A stretch of DNA of 35,398 nt from Bacillota bacterium (GTDB taxonomy: Bacteria > Bacillota > Clostridia > Peptostreptococcales > Anaerovoracaceae). Within the stretch, counting starts at the first letter, position 1. Each line of letters opens with the position of its first letter. A model generated the notes under the pieces. It worked only from the letters and a program-made list of their open reading frames with translations. It was not told the origin of the DNA and made no database searches. Location of the stretch: contig JAUNDC010000024.1 in NCBI GenBank assembly GCA_030526355.1, positions 1-35,398 on the forward strand. Reading direction: 5' to 3'. Made by a program: the position numbers and the translations under genes. Below, piece by piece: positions 7,832-15,861 of this stretch.

Positions 7832-9167
7832 TACCGAATTTTTCCATATTATATCTCAGCATCTGGACTGTCAGACCCAGTTCTCTGGCGGCATCCTTCA
7901 GCACGCCATCATGCCTGCGGAGGGATGCCTCGATAAGCTCCTTCAGCTTATCATCCACGTACTCCTTCATGGTCATTGGGCTGTCAAAGAAATCATCGAC
8001 AGTATCGCCGGTATTTCCCCTGTGTGCCTCATGTTTTGCAAATCTGCTTTCTATGTCCGAGAATTTCAGGATACTTCCCTCTGCTGCAAAATATGCTCCT
8101 TCAATGGTATTCTTCAGTTCCCTTACATTTCCCGGCCAGTCGTGCTTACCGAAAAACCTGGTTGTCTTTTTGTCCATCCCTCTGATACCTTTGCCGGAAG
8201 TGCTTTTATTCAGTTCATCGATAAAATGCTCTGCAAGCTCGAATACATCATCGCCTCTTTCTCTCAGCGGCGGCAGCTCAAACCTTATGACAGCCAGCCT
8301 GAAATACAGATCCTTTCTTATCTGACCCTGTGCCAGTATATCATCTATTTCACCGCTGCACGATGCGATTACTCGCACATCTACGGATATTTCGTTGTCC
8401 GCACCTACCGGTCTTATTCTTTTTTCTTCTATAGCCCTGAGTATCTTTCCTTGAATCGTCAGCGGCATGGCGTTTATCTCGTCGAGAAACAAAGTCCCTT
8501 TGTCCGCTGTCACAAACAGGCCTTGACGATCCTCAGCATCGGTGAAGCTTCCCTGCTTCACACCGAACAGTATTCCTTCAAGCAGGTTCTCAGGCAGCGC
8601 TCCACAGTTCACATATACGAATTCCTTTGTTTTGCGCCTTCCGGACGAATGTATTATTCTGGCTGCCATCTCCTTGCCGGTTCCTGTCTCTCCAGCCAGA
8701 AGCACCGGAGATTCAAGATCCTTGACCTTCCGGAATTTTCTCTTCAGCTCCTCCATTTCCTCCGACGAGCCGATAATATCATCAATGCGCAGCGGCTTCG
8801 TTTTCATCCCGCAATCACCTTTCTGCGGCTTTTCGACGGAGTATTCTTTATCATAATATGCGATTTCAACAGCTCCTATCACGTCGCTGCCATTCCTGAT
8901 GCAATAGGTGTCGCTTACCTGACGTATCCTCTTGCCCTCAAGGGTAACAAGCTCCTGCGGATAGTTTTTTATCGTCATGCCGTACCGTACTGCCTTTATA
9001 AGAGTACTGTCTTCTTCATATAAATTGCTGTACTGCTGCTGAGGCAGCGTGCCAATGAGCTCCTCCGGTCTGAAATCGTAGTACTCCGGCATCGGAACAT
9101 AAAAGTACTCAATCTTTCCTTCTTCATCCACCATCATAAGATCAGTGAAACCATCTCTTATAGCCAT
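7821..9167 (-). CDS. Sigma-54-type AAA+ regulator with PAS domain, diverged active loop
   Basis: Enhancer-binding-protein architecture in 448 residues: PAS-like sensor (about 1-110), AAA+ domain (about 128-370) and Fis-type helix-turn-helix (about 412-446). Walker A GETGTGKE (159-166) and Walker B GTLFLDE (224-230) are intact. The sigma-54 contact loop reads GSFTDA (206-211) instead of GAFTGA/GSFTGA, and the sensor-I stretch reads IASCSGE (267-273) instead of the usual IAATN. The ATG has GGAGG upstream. It follows the sister regulator after a 4-nt gap, so the two are co-transcribed. The changes suggest it may work only together with the upstream regulator. The inducer is unknown. Confidence 0.9.
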   Translation of the reverse strand: MAIRDGFTDLMMVDEEGKIEYFYVPMPEYYDFRPEELIGTLPQQQYSNLYEEDSTLIKAVRYGMTIKNYPQELVTLEGKRIRQVSDTYCIRNGSDVIGAVEIAYYDKEYSVEKPQKGDCGMKTKPLRIDDIIGSSEEMEELKRKFRKVKDLESPVLLAGETGTGKEMAARIIHSSGRRKTKEFVYVNCGALPENLLEGILFGVKQGSFTDAEDRQGLFVTADKGTLFLDEINAMPLTIQGKILRAIEEKRIRPVGADNEISVDVRVIASCSGEIDDILAQGQIRKDLYFRLAVIRFELPPLRERGDDVFELAEHFIDELNKSTSGKGIRGMDKKTTRFFGKHDWPGNVRELKNTIEGAYFAAEGSILKFSDIESRFAKHEAHRGNTGDTVDDFFDSPMTMKEYVDDKLKELIEASLRRHDGVLKDAARELGLTVQMLRYNMEKFGITD

Positions 9168-9171
9168 GCTC

Positions 9172-10512
9172 CTACCTCCCGTATTTTGTCAACTTGTATC
9201 TCAGAAGCTGTTTCGATATTCCCAGCAGCTTCGCCGCCTCAGTAAGGCTTCCTCCGCTTCTTCTGCACGCTTCATCAATTATGGCAAGCTCCAGCCGGCC
9301 GGCTGCCTCTGACAGTGTCGTGCCAGCTCCGCTGTCACGCAGATTCCTTCTTCCTGCTTTCCTGCATTTATCCACTATATATTTAGGCAGCTCATTGACT
9401 GTTATCGTATCATTCTCTGCGAAAGCAAAGGCTCCTTCTATCGCATTCCTCAGCTCTCTTACATTTCCCGGCCAGCTGTAGCTATTGAGGATATCCCTTA
9501 TTTCTTCACTAAGCGGCCTGATGCTCATGTCCATTTTATCATTGAAATAATTCACGAAATGGTCTGCTATAACATTGATATCATTGCCTCTTTCTCTCAG
9601 CGGTGGCAGATACATGTATACCACCGCCAATCGGTAATAAAGATCCGGCTTCAGCCTTTTTTCCCTGACGAGAAGCTGCGGATCCTCGTTGGTAGCTGCT
9701 ATTATCCGCACATCCACGCTTTTTTCCAGCAGGGATCCTATCCTTCTGACAGTTTTTGATTCCACCGCCTTAAGCAGCTTGATCTGCAGTACGGGATCCA
9801 GCGAGTTTATTTCATCGAGAAATATTGTACCGCCTTCAGCCTGCTCAAAGAGTCCCGGTCTGTCCTGCGCTCCTGTAAAGCTTCCTTTGGTGGTACCGAA
9901 AATCAGGCCTTCCATAATGCCGCTTGGTATGGCACTGCAGTTTACCGATATGAATTTATGATAGTACCGTCTGCTTCTGTTATGTATAGCCTGCGCTACA
10001 AGCTCCTTTCCTGTTCCCGTCTCGCCATATATCAGCACACTTGAATCCGTCAGCGCAAATCTCTCGATCTGCTCCTTGATATGCTGCATTGATGGGTCTT
10101 CTGTTATTATGTTTTCAAGCTTATATTTAGTATCGTTCTTCCTGTATATAGGGAATTCCGCATGACTTTCCAGCTCTCTGATATGATATCTGTCATAATG
10201 AAGATCAGAAAACTCCACTGCGGCTACAGGCGTGTTTTCATCATACACGGGATATGCGGCTCCGACCTTGGTAAGGATATTCCCCGAGGCCGTTTCCACC
10301 TTTACTTCAAAATGCTCGCACGGGATACCGTCTCTGGCTGCCGCAAGCGCCGGATATGTTTCATCGATATTCCTGTATAGCTCTCTGATATTATTGCCTG
10401 TCACAGTACCATTGTCGATACCCAGATATCTGGGATTGGCAAAATCCCCGTAGATGATTCTGCCATCTCCGTCCACTATCATAAAGTCGCTGTACTTGTC
10501 CTTGTTTATCAT
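9172..10512 (-). CDS. Sigma-54-dependent transcriptional activator with PAS domain (RocR-like)
   Basis: 446 residues: PAS-like N-terminus (about 1-115), AAA+ sigma-54 interaction domain (about 133-375) with GETGTGKE (163-170), GSFTGA loop (210-215), GTIFLDE (228-234) and IAATN, then a Fis-type helix-turn-helix at 405-446 ending in LLRYKLTKYGR. All parts needed to drive sigma-54 polymerase are present. GGGAGG lies 6 nt before the ATG. It is the promoter-proximal gene of a two-regulator operon. Two sigma-54 promoters in this window (5992-6008 and 12173-12188) flank the operon and are the likely targets. No receiver domain is seen, so a small ligand bound by the PAS domain is the likely signal. 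Confidence 0.93.
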   Translation of the reverse strand: MINKDKYSDFMIVDGDGRIIYGDFANPRYLGIDNGTVTGNNIRELYRNIDETYPALAAARDGIPCEHFEVKVETASGNILTKVGAAYPVYDENTPVAAVEFSDLHYDRYHIRELESHAEFPIYRKNDTKYKLENIITEDPSMQHIKEQIERFALTDSSVLIYGETGTGKELVAQAIHNRSRRYYHKFISVNCSAIPSGIMEGLIFGTTKGSFTGAQDRPGLFEQAEGGTIFLDEINSLDPVLQIKLLKAVESKTVRRIGSLLEKSVDVRIIAATNEDPQLLVREKRLKPDLYYRLAVVYMYLPPLRERGNDINVIADHFVNYFNDKMDMSIRPLSEEIRDILNSYSWPGNVRELRNAIEGAFAFAENDTITVNELPKYIVDKCRKAGRRNLRDSGAGTTLSEAAGRLELAIIDEACRRSGGSLTEAAKLLGISKQLLRYKLTKYGR

Positions 10513-10565
10513 TTCAATCCTCCCACAGCTGTCCGCCGGGCTGCTCTCAATTCAATCTCATATAC

Positions 10566-10594
10566 ATGATATCAGTTTTTTTACATCGTGTAAA
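10566..10594 (-). promoter_or_regulatory. Promoter and overlapping dyad of the regulator operon
   Basis: On the minus strand TTTACA (10589-10594), a 17-bp spacer and TATCAT (10566-10571). A TTTACA-TCG-TGTAAA dyad at 10580-10594 covers the -35 box, and a wider CGTGTA/TACACG inverted repeat spans 10587-10616. This placement fits autorepression by the encoded DNA-binding regulators. Confidence 0.6.
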
Positions 10595-10616
10595 ATTTTT
10601 TGAATATTTCTACACG

Positions 10617-10654
10617 AAAAAACCGCACTGGGCATCAAAGCTTCAGCGCGGTTT
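10617..10654 (-). terminator. Terminator of the permease gene
   Basis: An 11-bp stem with one mismatch (10620-10630 with 10644-10654), followed on the minus strand by T6 (plus-strand A at 10617-10622), sits 55 bp after the permease stop and before the regulator promoter. Confidence 0.75.
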
Positions 10655-10708
10655 CTTCAGGTTTTCTATGCATTTTTTATAAACGTCAGCTTGCATATTT
10701 AAGTTGGC

Positions 10709-12124
10709 TTACACGTCCAGATTTACAGCCTTGGCATCCTTGTGCTTTTTGCTGTAGATATATGAAATGATAAATATCGTGATGTAGCATACTGCACATA
10801 CTGCCATTGCCAGTCTTTCACCCGGATCCATGATTGTTACGATAAGCATCAGAACGAAAGCTGCAACACCGAGAATAGGAATAAGCGGATATGACGCAAC
10901 CTTGAATGTCAGATCCTCCACCTTGCCGCCTTCAGCAATATATCTCTTCCTGAATCTGTACTGACAGATGCAGATTACGGAATACATGAAAATATTTCCT
11001 CCGCCTATGAACCATACGATAAACAGATACACTGTATCCTCTGCTACGAACTCTGATACGATACCGATCATTGCGAAAATCATTGATATGATAAGCGCAA
11101 TAACAGGAACACCTTTTTTGCTTGTCTTTGCACAGATCTTTGGAGCCTGATTGAACTTAGCCATTGACCAGAGATATCTTGCACATGCATATGTAAAGTA
11201 GTTACCTGATGTAAGCGCTGATGTAAGTACGATGATGTTTACAATCAGTGCAGCAGCATTAAGACCTACATGTCTGAATGCATATACAAACGGGCTTCCC
11301 ATTACAGATGCTTCTTCCCACGGAAGGATAGCTGCAACGATAGCGATTGAAATAACTGTTGCTGCTACCAGGATAATCATAGTCATATTGATCATCTTCG
11401 GAATCTTCTTCTCATCCTTGAGCTCACCTGCTGTTGATGCAACAACCTCTGTTCCTGCATATGCATAGAATGAAGTCAGTATTACCGATCCCATTCCCGC
11501 AAGGCCTGCAGGGAATAATCCACCGTGGCTTGTGTAATTGCTCATTCCGATAGCTTCGCCTTCTCCTGCACCGCCGAGAATTGCAACACCTACGATGACA
11601 AACGCTATTATCATAATGATTTTAAGTGTGGATACCCAGAAGGAAATGTTTCCGAAAAGTTTTGCATCCAGCACGTTAACTCCGAAAAGTACAACTGCGA
11701 ATATCACGATCCACAGCCATGTCGGCGTGTTCGGTAAAATATCCTTCATTATGATAGCCGATGCTACAATCTGTGCAGTTATGGTCATAGCTGCTCCGAT
11801 CCAGTTTACCCATCCGATGGTGAATCCCATTGCCGGTCCGCAGAATTCTGTAGCATATGCCTGAAGACTTCCTGCAACAGGCATTGCAGCCGAAAGCTCA
11901 CCGAGGCATGTTGTCATAAGCCACATGATAATTCCGCCGATAAGATACATTACGACAGCTCCGCCAGGTCCTGCTGTTGAAATTACATCACCTGAACTCA
12001 GAAAGAGTCCTGTTCCGATGGTTCCGCCAACTCCGACCATTACAGCCGCATTGGTTGACATAGTACGTTTAAGTCCGGTACTCGTCGCCATGACCCTTTC
12101 TATAGATGTTTGTTTCTCACTCAT
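10709..12124 (-). CDS. AAT-family amino acid permease (APC superfamily)
   Basis: 471-residue integral membrane proton symporter of the LysP/GabP/RocE type, with about 12 hydrophobic segments and the signature GVGGTIGTGLFLSSG in the first helix. The ATG at 12124 follows AGGAGGT by 7 nt. The upstream in-frame extension to 12211 runs through the promoter and is not believed. It is driven by a sigma-54 promoter (12173-12188), which puts it in the same regulon as the rocB-like gene. Its cargo is probably an amino acid or an amino-acid derivative that is then processed by the RocB-like peptidase or the amidohydrolase. The substrate is not readable from sequence. Confidence 0.92.
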   Translation of the reverse strand: MSEKQTSIERVMATSTGLKRTMSTNAAVMVGVGGTIGTGLFLSSGDVISTAGPGGAVVMYLIGGIIMWLMTTCLGELSAAMPVAGSLQAYATEFCGPAMGFTIGWVNWIGAAMTITAQIVASAIIMKDILPNTPTWLWIVIFAVVLFGVNVLDAKLFGNISFWVSTLKIIMIIAFVIVGVAILGGAGEGEAIGMSNYTSHGGLFPAGLAGMGSVILTSFYAYAGTEVVASTAGELKDEKKIPKMINMTMIILVAATVISIAIVAAILPWEEASVMGSPFVYAFRHVGLNAAALIVNIIVLTSALTSGNYFTYACARYLWSMAKFNQAPKICAKTSKKGVPVIALIISMIFAMIGIVSEFVAEDTVYLFIVWFIGGGNIFMYSVICICQYRFRKRYIAEGGKVEDLTFKVASYPLIPILGVAAFVLMLIVTIMDPGERLAMAVCAVCYITIFIISYIYSKKHKDAKAVNLDV

Positions 12125-12172
12125 TTTTTTACCTCCTAAATAGTTAAATGAATAATACCATTTAGTAAATAA

Positions 12173-12188
12173 AGCAAATATCATGCCA
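12173..12188 (-). promoter_or_regulatory. Sigma-54 promoter of the permease gene
   Basis: On the minus strand TGGCATG (12188-12182), a 4-nt spacer and TTGCT (12177-12173) keep the GG and GC doublets at the right distance. The start would be near 12162, about 38 nt before the ATG. Confidence 0.8.
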
Positions 12189-12279
12189 TTATTCCGGACA
12201 TGCAGCTTCATCTCTGCAAACCCGTGAATTTTCAGCCATTATTTCTGATTTTTATACATGGCTCAATGGCATGATATTT
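12176..12279. repeat. 15-bp perfect inverted repeat flanking the permease promoter
   Basis: AAATATCATGCCATT (12176-12190) is the exact reverse complement of AATGGCATGATATTT (12265-12279), with 74 bp between. The left arm contains most of the sigma-54 promoter. The right arm looks like the same promoter facing the other way, but its -12 element is broken (TTTAT in place of TTGCT). Confidence 0.7.
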
Positions 12280-12353
12280 ATCTATCTGGGGATTCAGCTT
12301 TCTGGTGTCAAATAAATATTTTTATTGGTAAAATTATATTGTACGTAATCATA

Positions 12354-12368
12354 TTTACAGCATGTAAA
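12354..12368. promoter_or_regulatory. Candidate enhancer site TTTACA-N3-TGTAAA
   Basis: Perfect 6+6 dyad with spacer GCA, identical in arms and spacing to the one over the regulator promoter at 10580-10594. It lies about 200 bp upstream of the expected permease start point and overlaps the stop codon of the DUF3237 gene. Confidence 0.55.
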
Positions 12369-12798
12369 TTTCAAACACCAGCTTCTCCCAGCTTTCGATT
12401 ATTCCTGTGCATACGCAGACCTTTCTTTCGAGCCACCGGTACTTGTCAGAACCGGTTCTGAAGGACACAACTCCCTTGTAATAATATTCATCAGGGTCTA
12501 CCACTTCACCCTTCATCAGCCTTGCTTCAACAGCTTCATCCGTATCAAATATCGCCTTCAGCTCCATCAGAATATATGCGCCGTCATCGGCTTGAAGAAG
12601 CATTACGGTATCTATATCGTTAATTCCGGGAGCCGGAGTGCAGGTTGTTCCCATTCCTGCAGGAACGACTTTCCCCTGCAGCAGCTCTCCGCTGAAAGCA
12701 CCGTCTCCGGTGGGAGACACCAGTATTTCCCCACTGCAGGTCTGCCCCATTTCAATATCGTCGTTCTGACAGACAGTCAGCTCAAACAGCTTTTTCAT
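12355..12798 (-). CDS. DUF3237 (UPF0311) family protein
   Basis: 147-residue protein with the layout of DUF3237: a beta-rich barrel, here with SPTGDGAFSGELLQGKVVPAG (29-49) near the start and a YRWLERKVCVCTG block (120-132) near the end. The biochemical role of the family is unknown to me. Its start codon overlaps the stop of the upstream amidohydrolase gene by 4 bases (ATGA), so the two are translationally coupled and probably act in one pathway. It is the last gene of the four-gene operon 17553-12355. No signal peptide or membrane segment is seen. Confidence 0.85.
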   Translation of the reverse strand: MKKLFELTVCQNDDIEMGQTCSGEILVSPTGDGAFSGELLQGKVVPAGMGTTCTPAPGINDIDTVMLLQADDGAYILMELKAIFDTDEAVEARLMKGEVVDPDEYYYKGVVSFRTGSDKYRWLERKVCVCTGIIESWEKLVFEIYML

Positions 12799-14450
12799 AT
12801 GGCACCTCTTATTACCTTCCCGTCAAAAATTACCGCTTCTGTCTTTATCTCCTTCAGCTTCTCCGGCGGAGTTTCCATCACATCCCGGTCAAGCACCACC
12901 AGATTGGCAATCTTGCCCTTCTCAAGGCTACCCATTATATCATCCATCCGCAGCTGATGTGCTCCTGTGAGTGTATAACCTCTGACGAGAGTTTTCACGT
13001 TCAGCTTTGCATCCTCCTGCGGCCTCATACTGCTCGGATATTTCTCAGGATCCAGCGGAAATTCAGGATCCACCCTTGTAGCCGCCACCTGCATGCCAAA
13101 ATACGGATAAGCTCTGTGAAGCTCGTAATTTGTCACTACATCACTGGAAAAGGCCACCGCAGCACCGCAGTCTATCATCTCATTGAACCTGTACATCCTG
13201 CGCCATTTTTCCTCGGTGTAATAATTCATTGCTTCTTCTCCAAAATATCCACCAGACCAGTGGCAGCTCCAGTTAATGGCAATCCCCAGCTTTGCAGGGC
13301 GCTCCATATCCGCAGGATCCACAACCTCACAGTGTGCAAGCACAGGCCTGCATACCCACGGTCTTCCTTCCTCCGCTGCCGCCTTCTGCGCAGATTCAAC
13401 CGCATCACAGCATACTCTGAAGCCCCTGTCACCAACAACATGGATGTGTATATCAAGGCTCTCACGATTGGCCAGTATGAAGCATTTCGCCAGCTCATCC
13501 GCCTCCATCATGATATCCCCGAAATTGCCGGGGTCATGAATATGCTCCTGCAGAGATGCACTGTTGCCGCTTTCATTGGTACCGTCCAGAAACAATTTGA
13601 GCGTGTTGATCTTGATATGCTCTGTGGTATATCGCTGCTGATAGCTTCTAAGCTTAGCGATTTTTTCCGGCAGATCCTCGTACTTCCAGAACCTTACTGA
13701 GCCATCATAATATGTATTGAGCTTTCCTGCCTTGTCCATATGGAAAATGGACTCGATCTGTTTGTCAGTCTCTATGAAGCCGTCAAACATGGCCGTTATG
13801 CCGCTGTCGGAGAGAAAGTCAAAGAATGGTTCAAGTGCCTTTTCATCCAACTCCTCCGGTGGCCTCCATCCGATATCATCGTACATTCTGTCTGCAAAAT
13901 GCATCCATGCCATTTCCTTGACCCATCCTGTCGGACTGCCGTCATCGTCCCTCACGAAAACCTCCAGTGAGCTGGGATCCGGTGTATCCTTGTCAACCCC
14001 CAGCAGCTCCAACATCCTGCTGTTAACCCAGCAAAGGTGCTCACCGAAATCCTGGCAGAGAACAGGTCTGTCGGATACGGCCTCGTCCAGAAGCTCCTTC
14101 CTCGGACCGTTCTCATCAAACATGCTTGTGGGATAGTATTCAAAATATATGAAGGGCAGCTCCTCCTTCGGATGCTTTTCAGCGTATTTCTTTACAAATT
14201 CGAGAAGCTCATCCGCATCCTCTGTCCACGGCAGTCTCACATGCCAGGCGCTTCTGGCGCACATTCCCGGATGTATATGGCTGTCGATTATTCCCGGCAG
14301 AATTGTTCTTCCGCTCATATCATATATTTCTCCGCCGCCGTTCCATCCTGTTCCTACATATATTATTTCTTTGCCTTCGTATGCTATGGTATCTGCTTCA
14401 GGTGTTTTTTCATTCATTGTGTATATCTTCGCATTCGTCAGCACTTTCAT
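12795..14450 (-). CDS. YtcJ-type amidohydrolase, copy 2
   Basis: Cytoplasmic Amidohydro_3 enzyme of 551 residues. Motifs: DSHIHP (H58, H60), the LKLFLDGTNESG lysine segment, IHIHVVGDRG, LAHCEVVDP and AFSSDVV. I prefer the ATG at 14450, with AAGGCGG 8 nt upstream. A GTG at 14459 would overlap that ribosome site. It starts 23 nt after the APC transporter gene and is coupled to the DUF3237 gene. Compared with copy 1, the last metal-site motif reads SSD rather than GTD. The substrate is unknown. The adjacent transporter suggests an imported N-substituted amine or amino-acid derivative. Confidence 0.9.
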   Translation of the reverse strand: MKVLTNAKIYTMNEKTPEADTIAYEGKEIIYVGTGWNGGGEIYDMSGRTILPGIIDSHIHPGMCARSAWHVRLPWTEDADELLEFVKKYAEKHPKEELPFIYFEYYPTSMFDENGPRKELLDEAVSDRPVLCQDFGEHLCWVNSRMLELLGVDKDTPDPSSLEVFVRDDDGSPTGWVKEMAWMHFADRMYDDIGWRPPEELDEKALEPFFDFLSDSGITAMFDGFIETDKQIESIFHMDKAGKLNTYYDGSVRFWKYEDLPEKIAKLRSYQQRYTTEHIKINTLKLFLDGTNESGNSASLQEHIHDPGNFGDIMMEADELAKCFILANRESLDIHIHVVGDRGFRVCCDAVESAQKAAAEEGRPWVCRPVLAHCEVVDPADMERPAKLGIAINWSCHWSGGYFGEEAMNYYTEEKWRRMYRFNEMIDCGAAVAFSSDVVTNYELHRAYPYFGMQVAATRVDPEFPLDPEKYPSSMRPQEDAKLNVKTLVRGYTLTGAHQLRMDDIMGSLEKGKIANLVVLDRDVMETPPEKLKEIKTEAVIFDGKVIRGAI

Positions 14451-14473
14451 TTGATTCACCGCCTTGTTTGCTA

Positions 14474-15838
14474 TTACAGATTCAATTCAGGAGGCATTTC
14501 TCTGAATCCTTTAGTTTTGATTGCCAGTACAATTATTCCGATAGCCAGCCATGAGAACCCTACTATTTTTGCCATAACAGGCAGGCTCAGCCACAGATAT
14601 ACACATACTATTGCAGCAAGAACAGGAATGATAATATATTTTATCAATGCTGCACCGCCTCTTTCCTTGTCCTTTACCCAGAATCTAACTATTACGCAGA
14701 TATTGGTAAGTATGAAGCCCAGCAGTGCGCCAAAGCTTACAAGTGACATGGCGTTCATCAGACTGTTCTGGAAAAGTATAGCAGTAAGTCCCACTATAGC
14801 TGTCAGAAGAATATTTCTGGAAGGAGTTTTGAATTTAGGATGTACATATCCGAAGAACTTCTTCGGCAGGAAACCGTCTCTTCCCATTCCCAGAAGTATT
14901 CTGGCTGTAGCTCCCTGACCTGCGATACAGCAGCCTATACACGCCAAGGTATTTATCACAATAAATATGGAATTCATCCATCCGATTCCTATCTGAATAT
15001 TGTATTCGGTGATTGCTGTATCAGGATTTTCAATTACACCCGGTTCATACGGCCAGCCGCAGTTCATGAAATATGCTACGATAATAAACTCGATTGCTGC
15101 ACCTACGCAGATGAGCACTACTGCTCTCGGCATGTTCTTTTCCGGATTTATGGTCTCCTCGGCGTATGTAGTTACGGAGTCAAAGCCTACAAATACTATT
15201 GCCATGATTCCTGCACCGGTCATTATCGTGTTGATATTAAAGGTTTCAGGATTATAAAAGGCTTCCGGATATATCAGCGTTCCTGCTCCTCCTCCGCCAA
15301 GCACGTATTTGATTATGAAAATCAAGGTTACTACCAGTGCAGCGATAGGTGCGATAACATTGATGTTGTTAATGATAGATGCCACGCCTACGCCTACGTA
15401 ATTACATATACCTACAAAAATAACAGCTATTATTACCCATGCCCATACCGGCACTGCAGGGAACATTATATTAAGATAAAGTCCGCATGACAGATAACAA
15501 GTCATCGGCAGCAGGAAATAGTCAAGCATCAGTCCCCAGCCTGAAATAAAGCCTGTCTTAGGACCTATCGATTTGCTCACATAACTGTATACGGAACCTG
15601 CTACCGGGTATTTTCTGCACATTTTGGCATAGCTTAATGCTGTCAATGTCATGGCAATTCCCGCAACTATCAATACCAGCGGAAAATGCCCGTCAGTAAG
15701 TACGTTTATTATGCCATAATACATCAGTACGCATGCAGGGCACAGATATGCCAGACCCTGACAGACCAGGGTAGGCAACTTCAGAACTCTTTTGAGCTCC
15801 GTCGTCTGAGTTGATACTTTAGTGTTCATATCTTCCAT
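14474..15838 (-). CDS. APC-superfamily amino acid/polyamine transporter
   Basis: 454-residue membrane protein with about 12 hydrophobic segments. It has the FVGFDSVTTYAEETINPEKN segment and a KLPTLVCQGLAYLCPA start, typical of the PuuP/YcaM-like branch of the APC superfamily. AAGGAGGA lies about 8 nt before the ATG at 15838. It is embedded between two amidohydrolase genes (24-nt and 23-nt gaps), so it most likely imports the amidohydrolase substrate or exchanges it for a product. The cargo is unknown. Confidence 0.9.
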   Translation of the reverse strand: MEDMNTKVSTQTTELKRVLKLPTLVCQGLAYLCPACVLMYYGIINVLTDGHFPLVLIVAGIAMTLTALSYAKMCRKYPVAGSVYSYVSKSIGPKTGFISGWGLMLDYFLLPMTCYLSCGLYLNIMFPAVPVWAWVIIAVIFVGICNYVGVGVASIINNINVIAPIAALVVTLIFIIKYVLGGGGAGTLIYPEAFYNPETFNINTIMTGAGIMAIVFVGFDSVTTYAEETINPEKNMPRAVVLICVGAAIEFIIVAYFMNCGWPYEPGVIENPDTAITEYNIQIGIGWMNSIFIVINTLACIGCCIAGQGATARILLGMGRDGFLPKKFFGYVHPKFKTPSRNILLTAIVGLTAILFQNSLMNAMSLVSFGALLGFILTNICVIVRFWVKDKERGGAALIKYIIIPVLAAIVCVYLWLSLPVMAKIVGFSWLAIGIIVLAIKTKGFREMPPELNL

Positions 15839-15861
15839 CTTCTGTTCCTCCTTTTCCCTTT

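Noticed and set aside
7791..9023. 410-codon open frame opposite the regulator gene
   Set aside because: Antisense shadow of a well-supported AAA+ regulator; composition is not that of a real protein.
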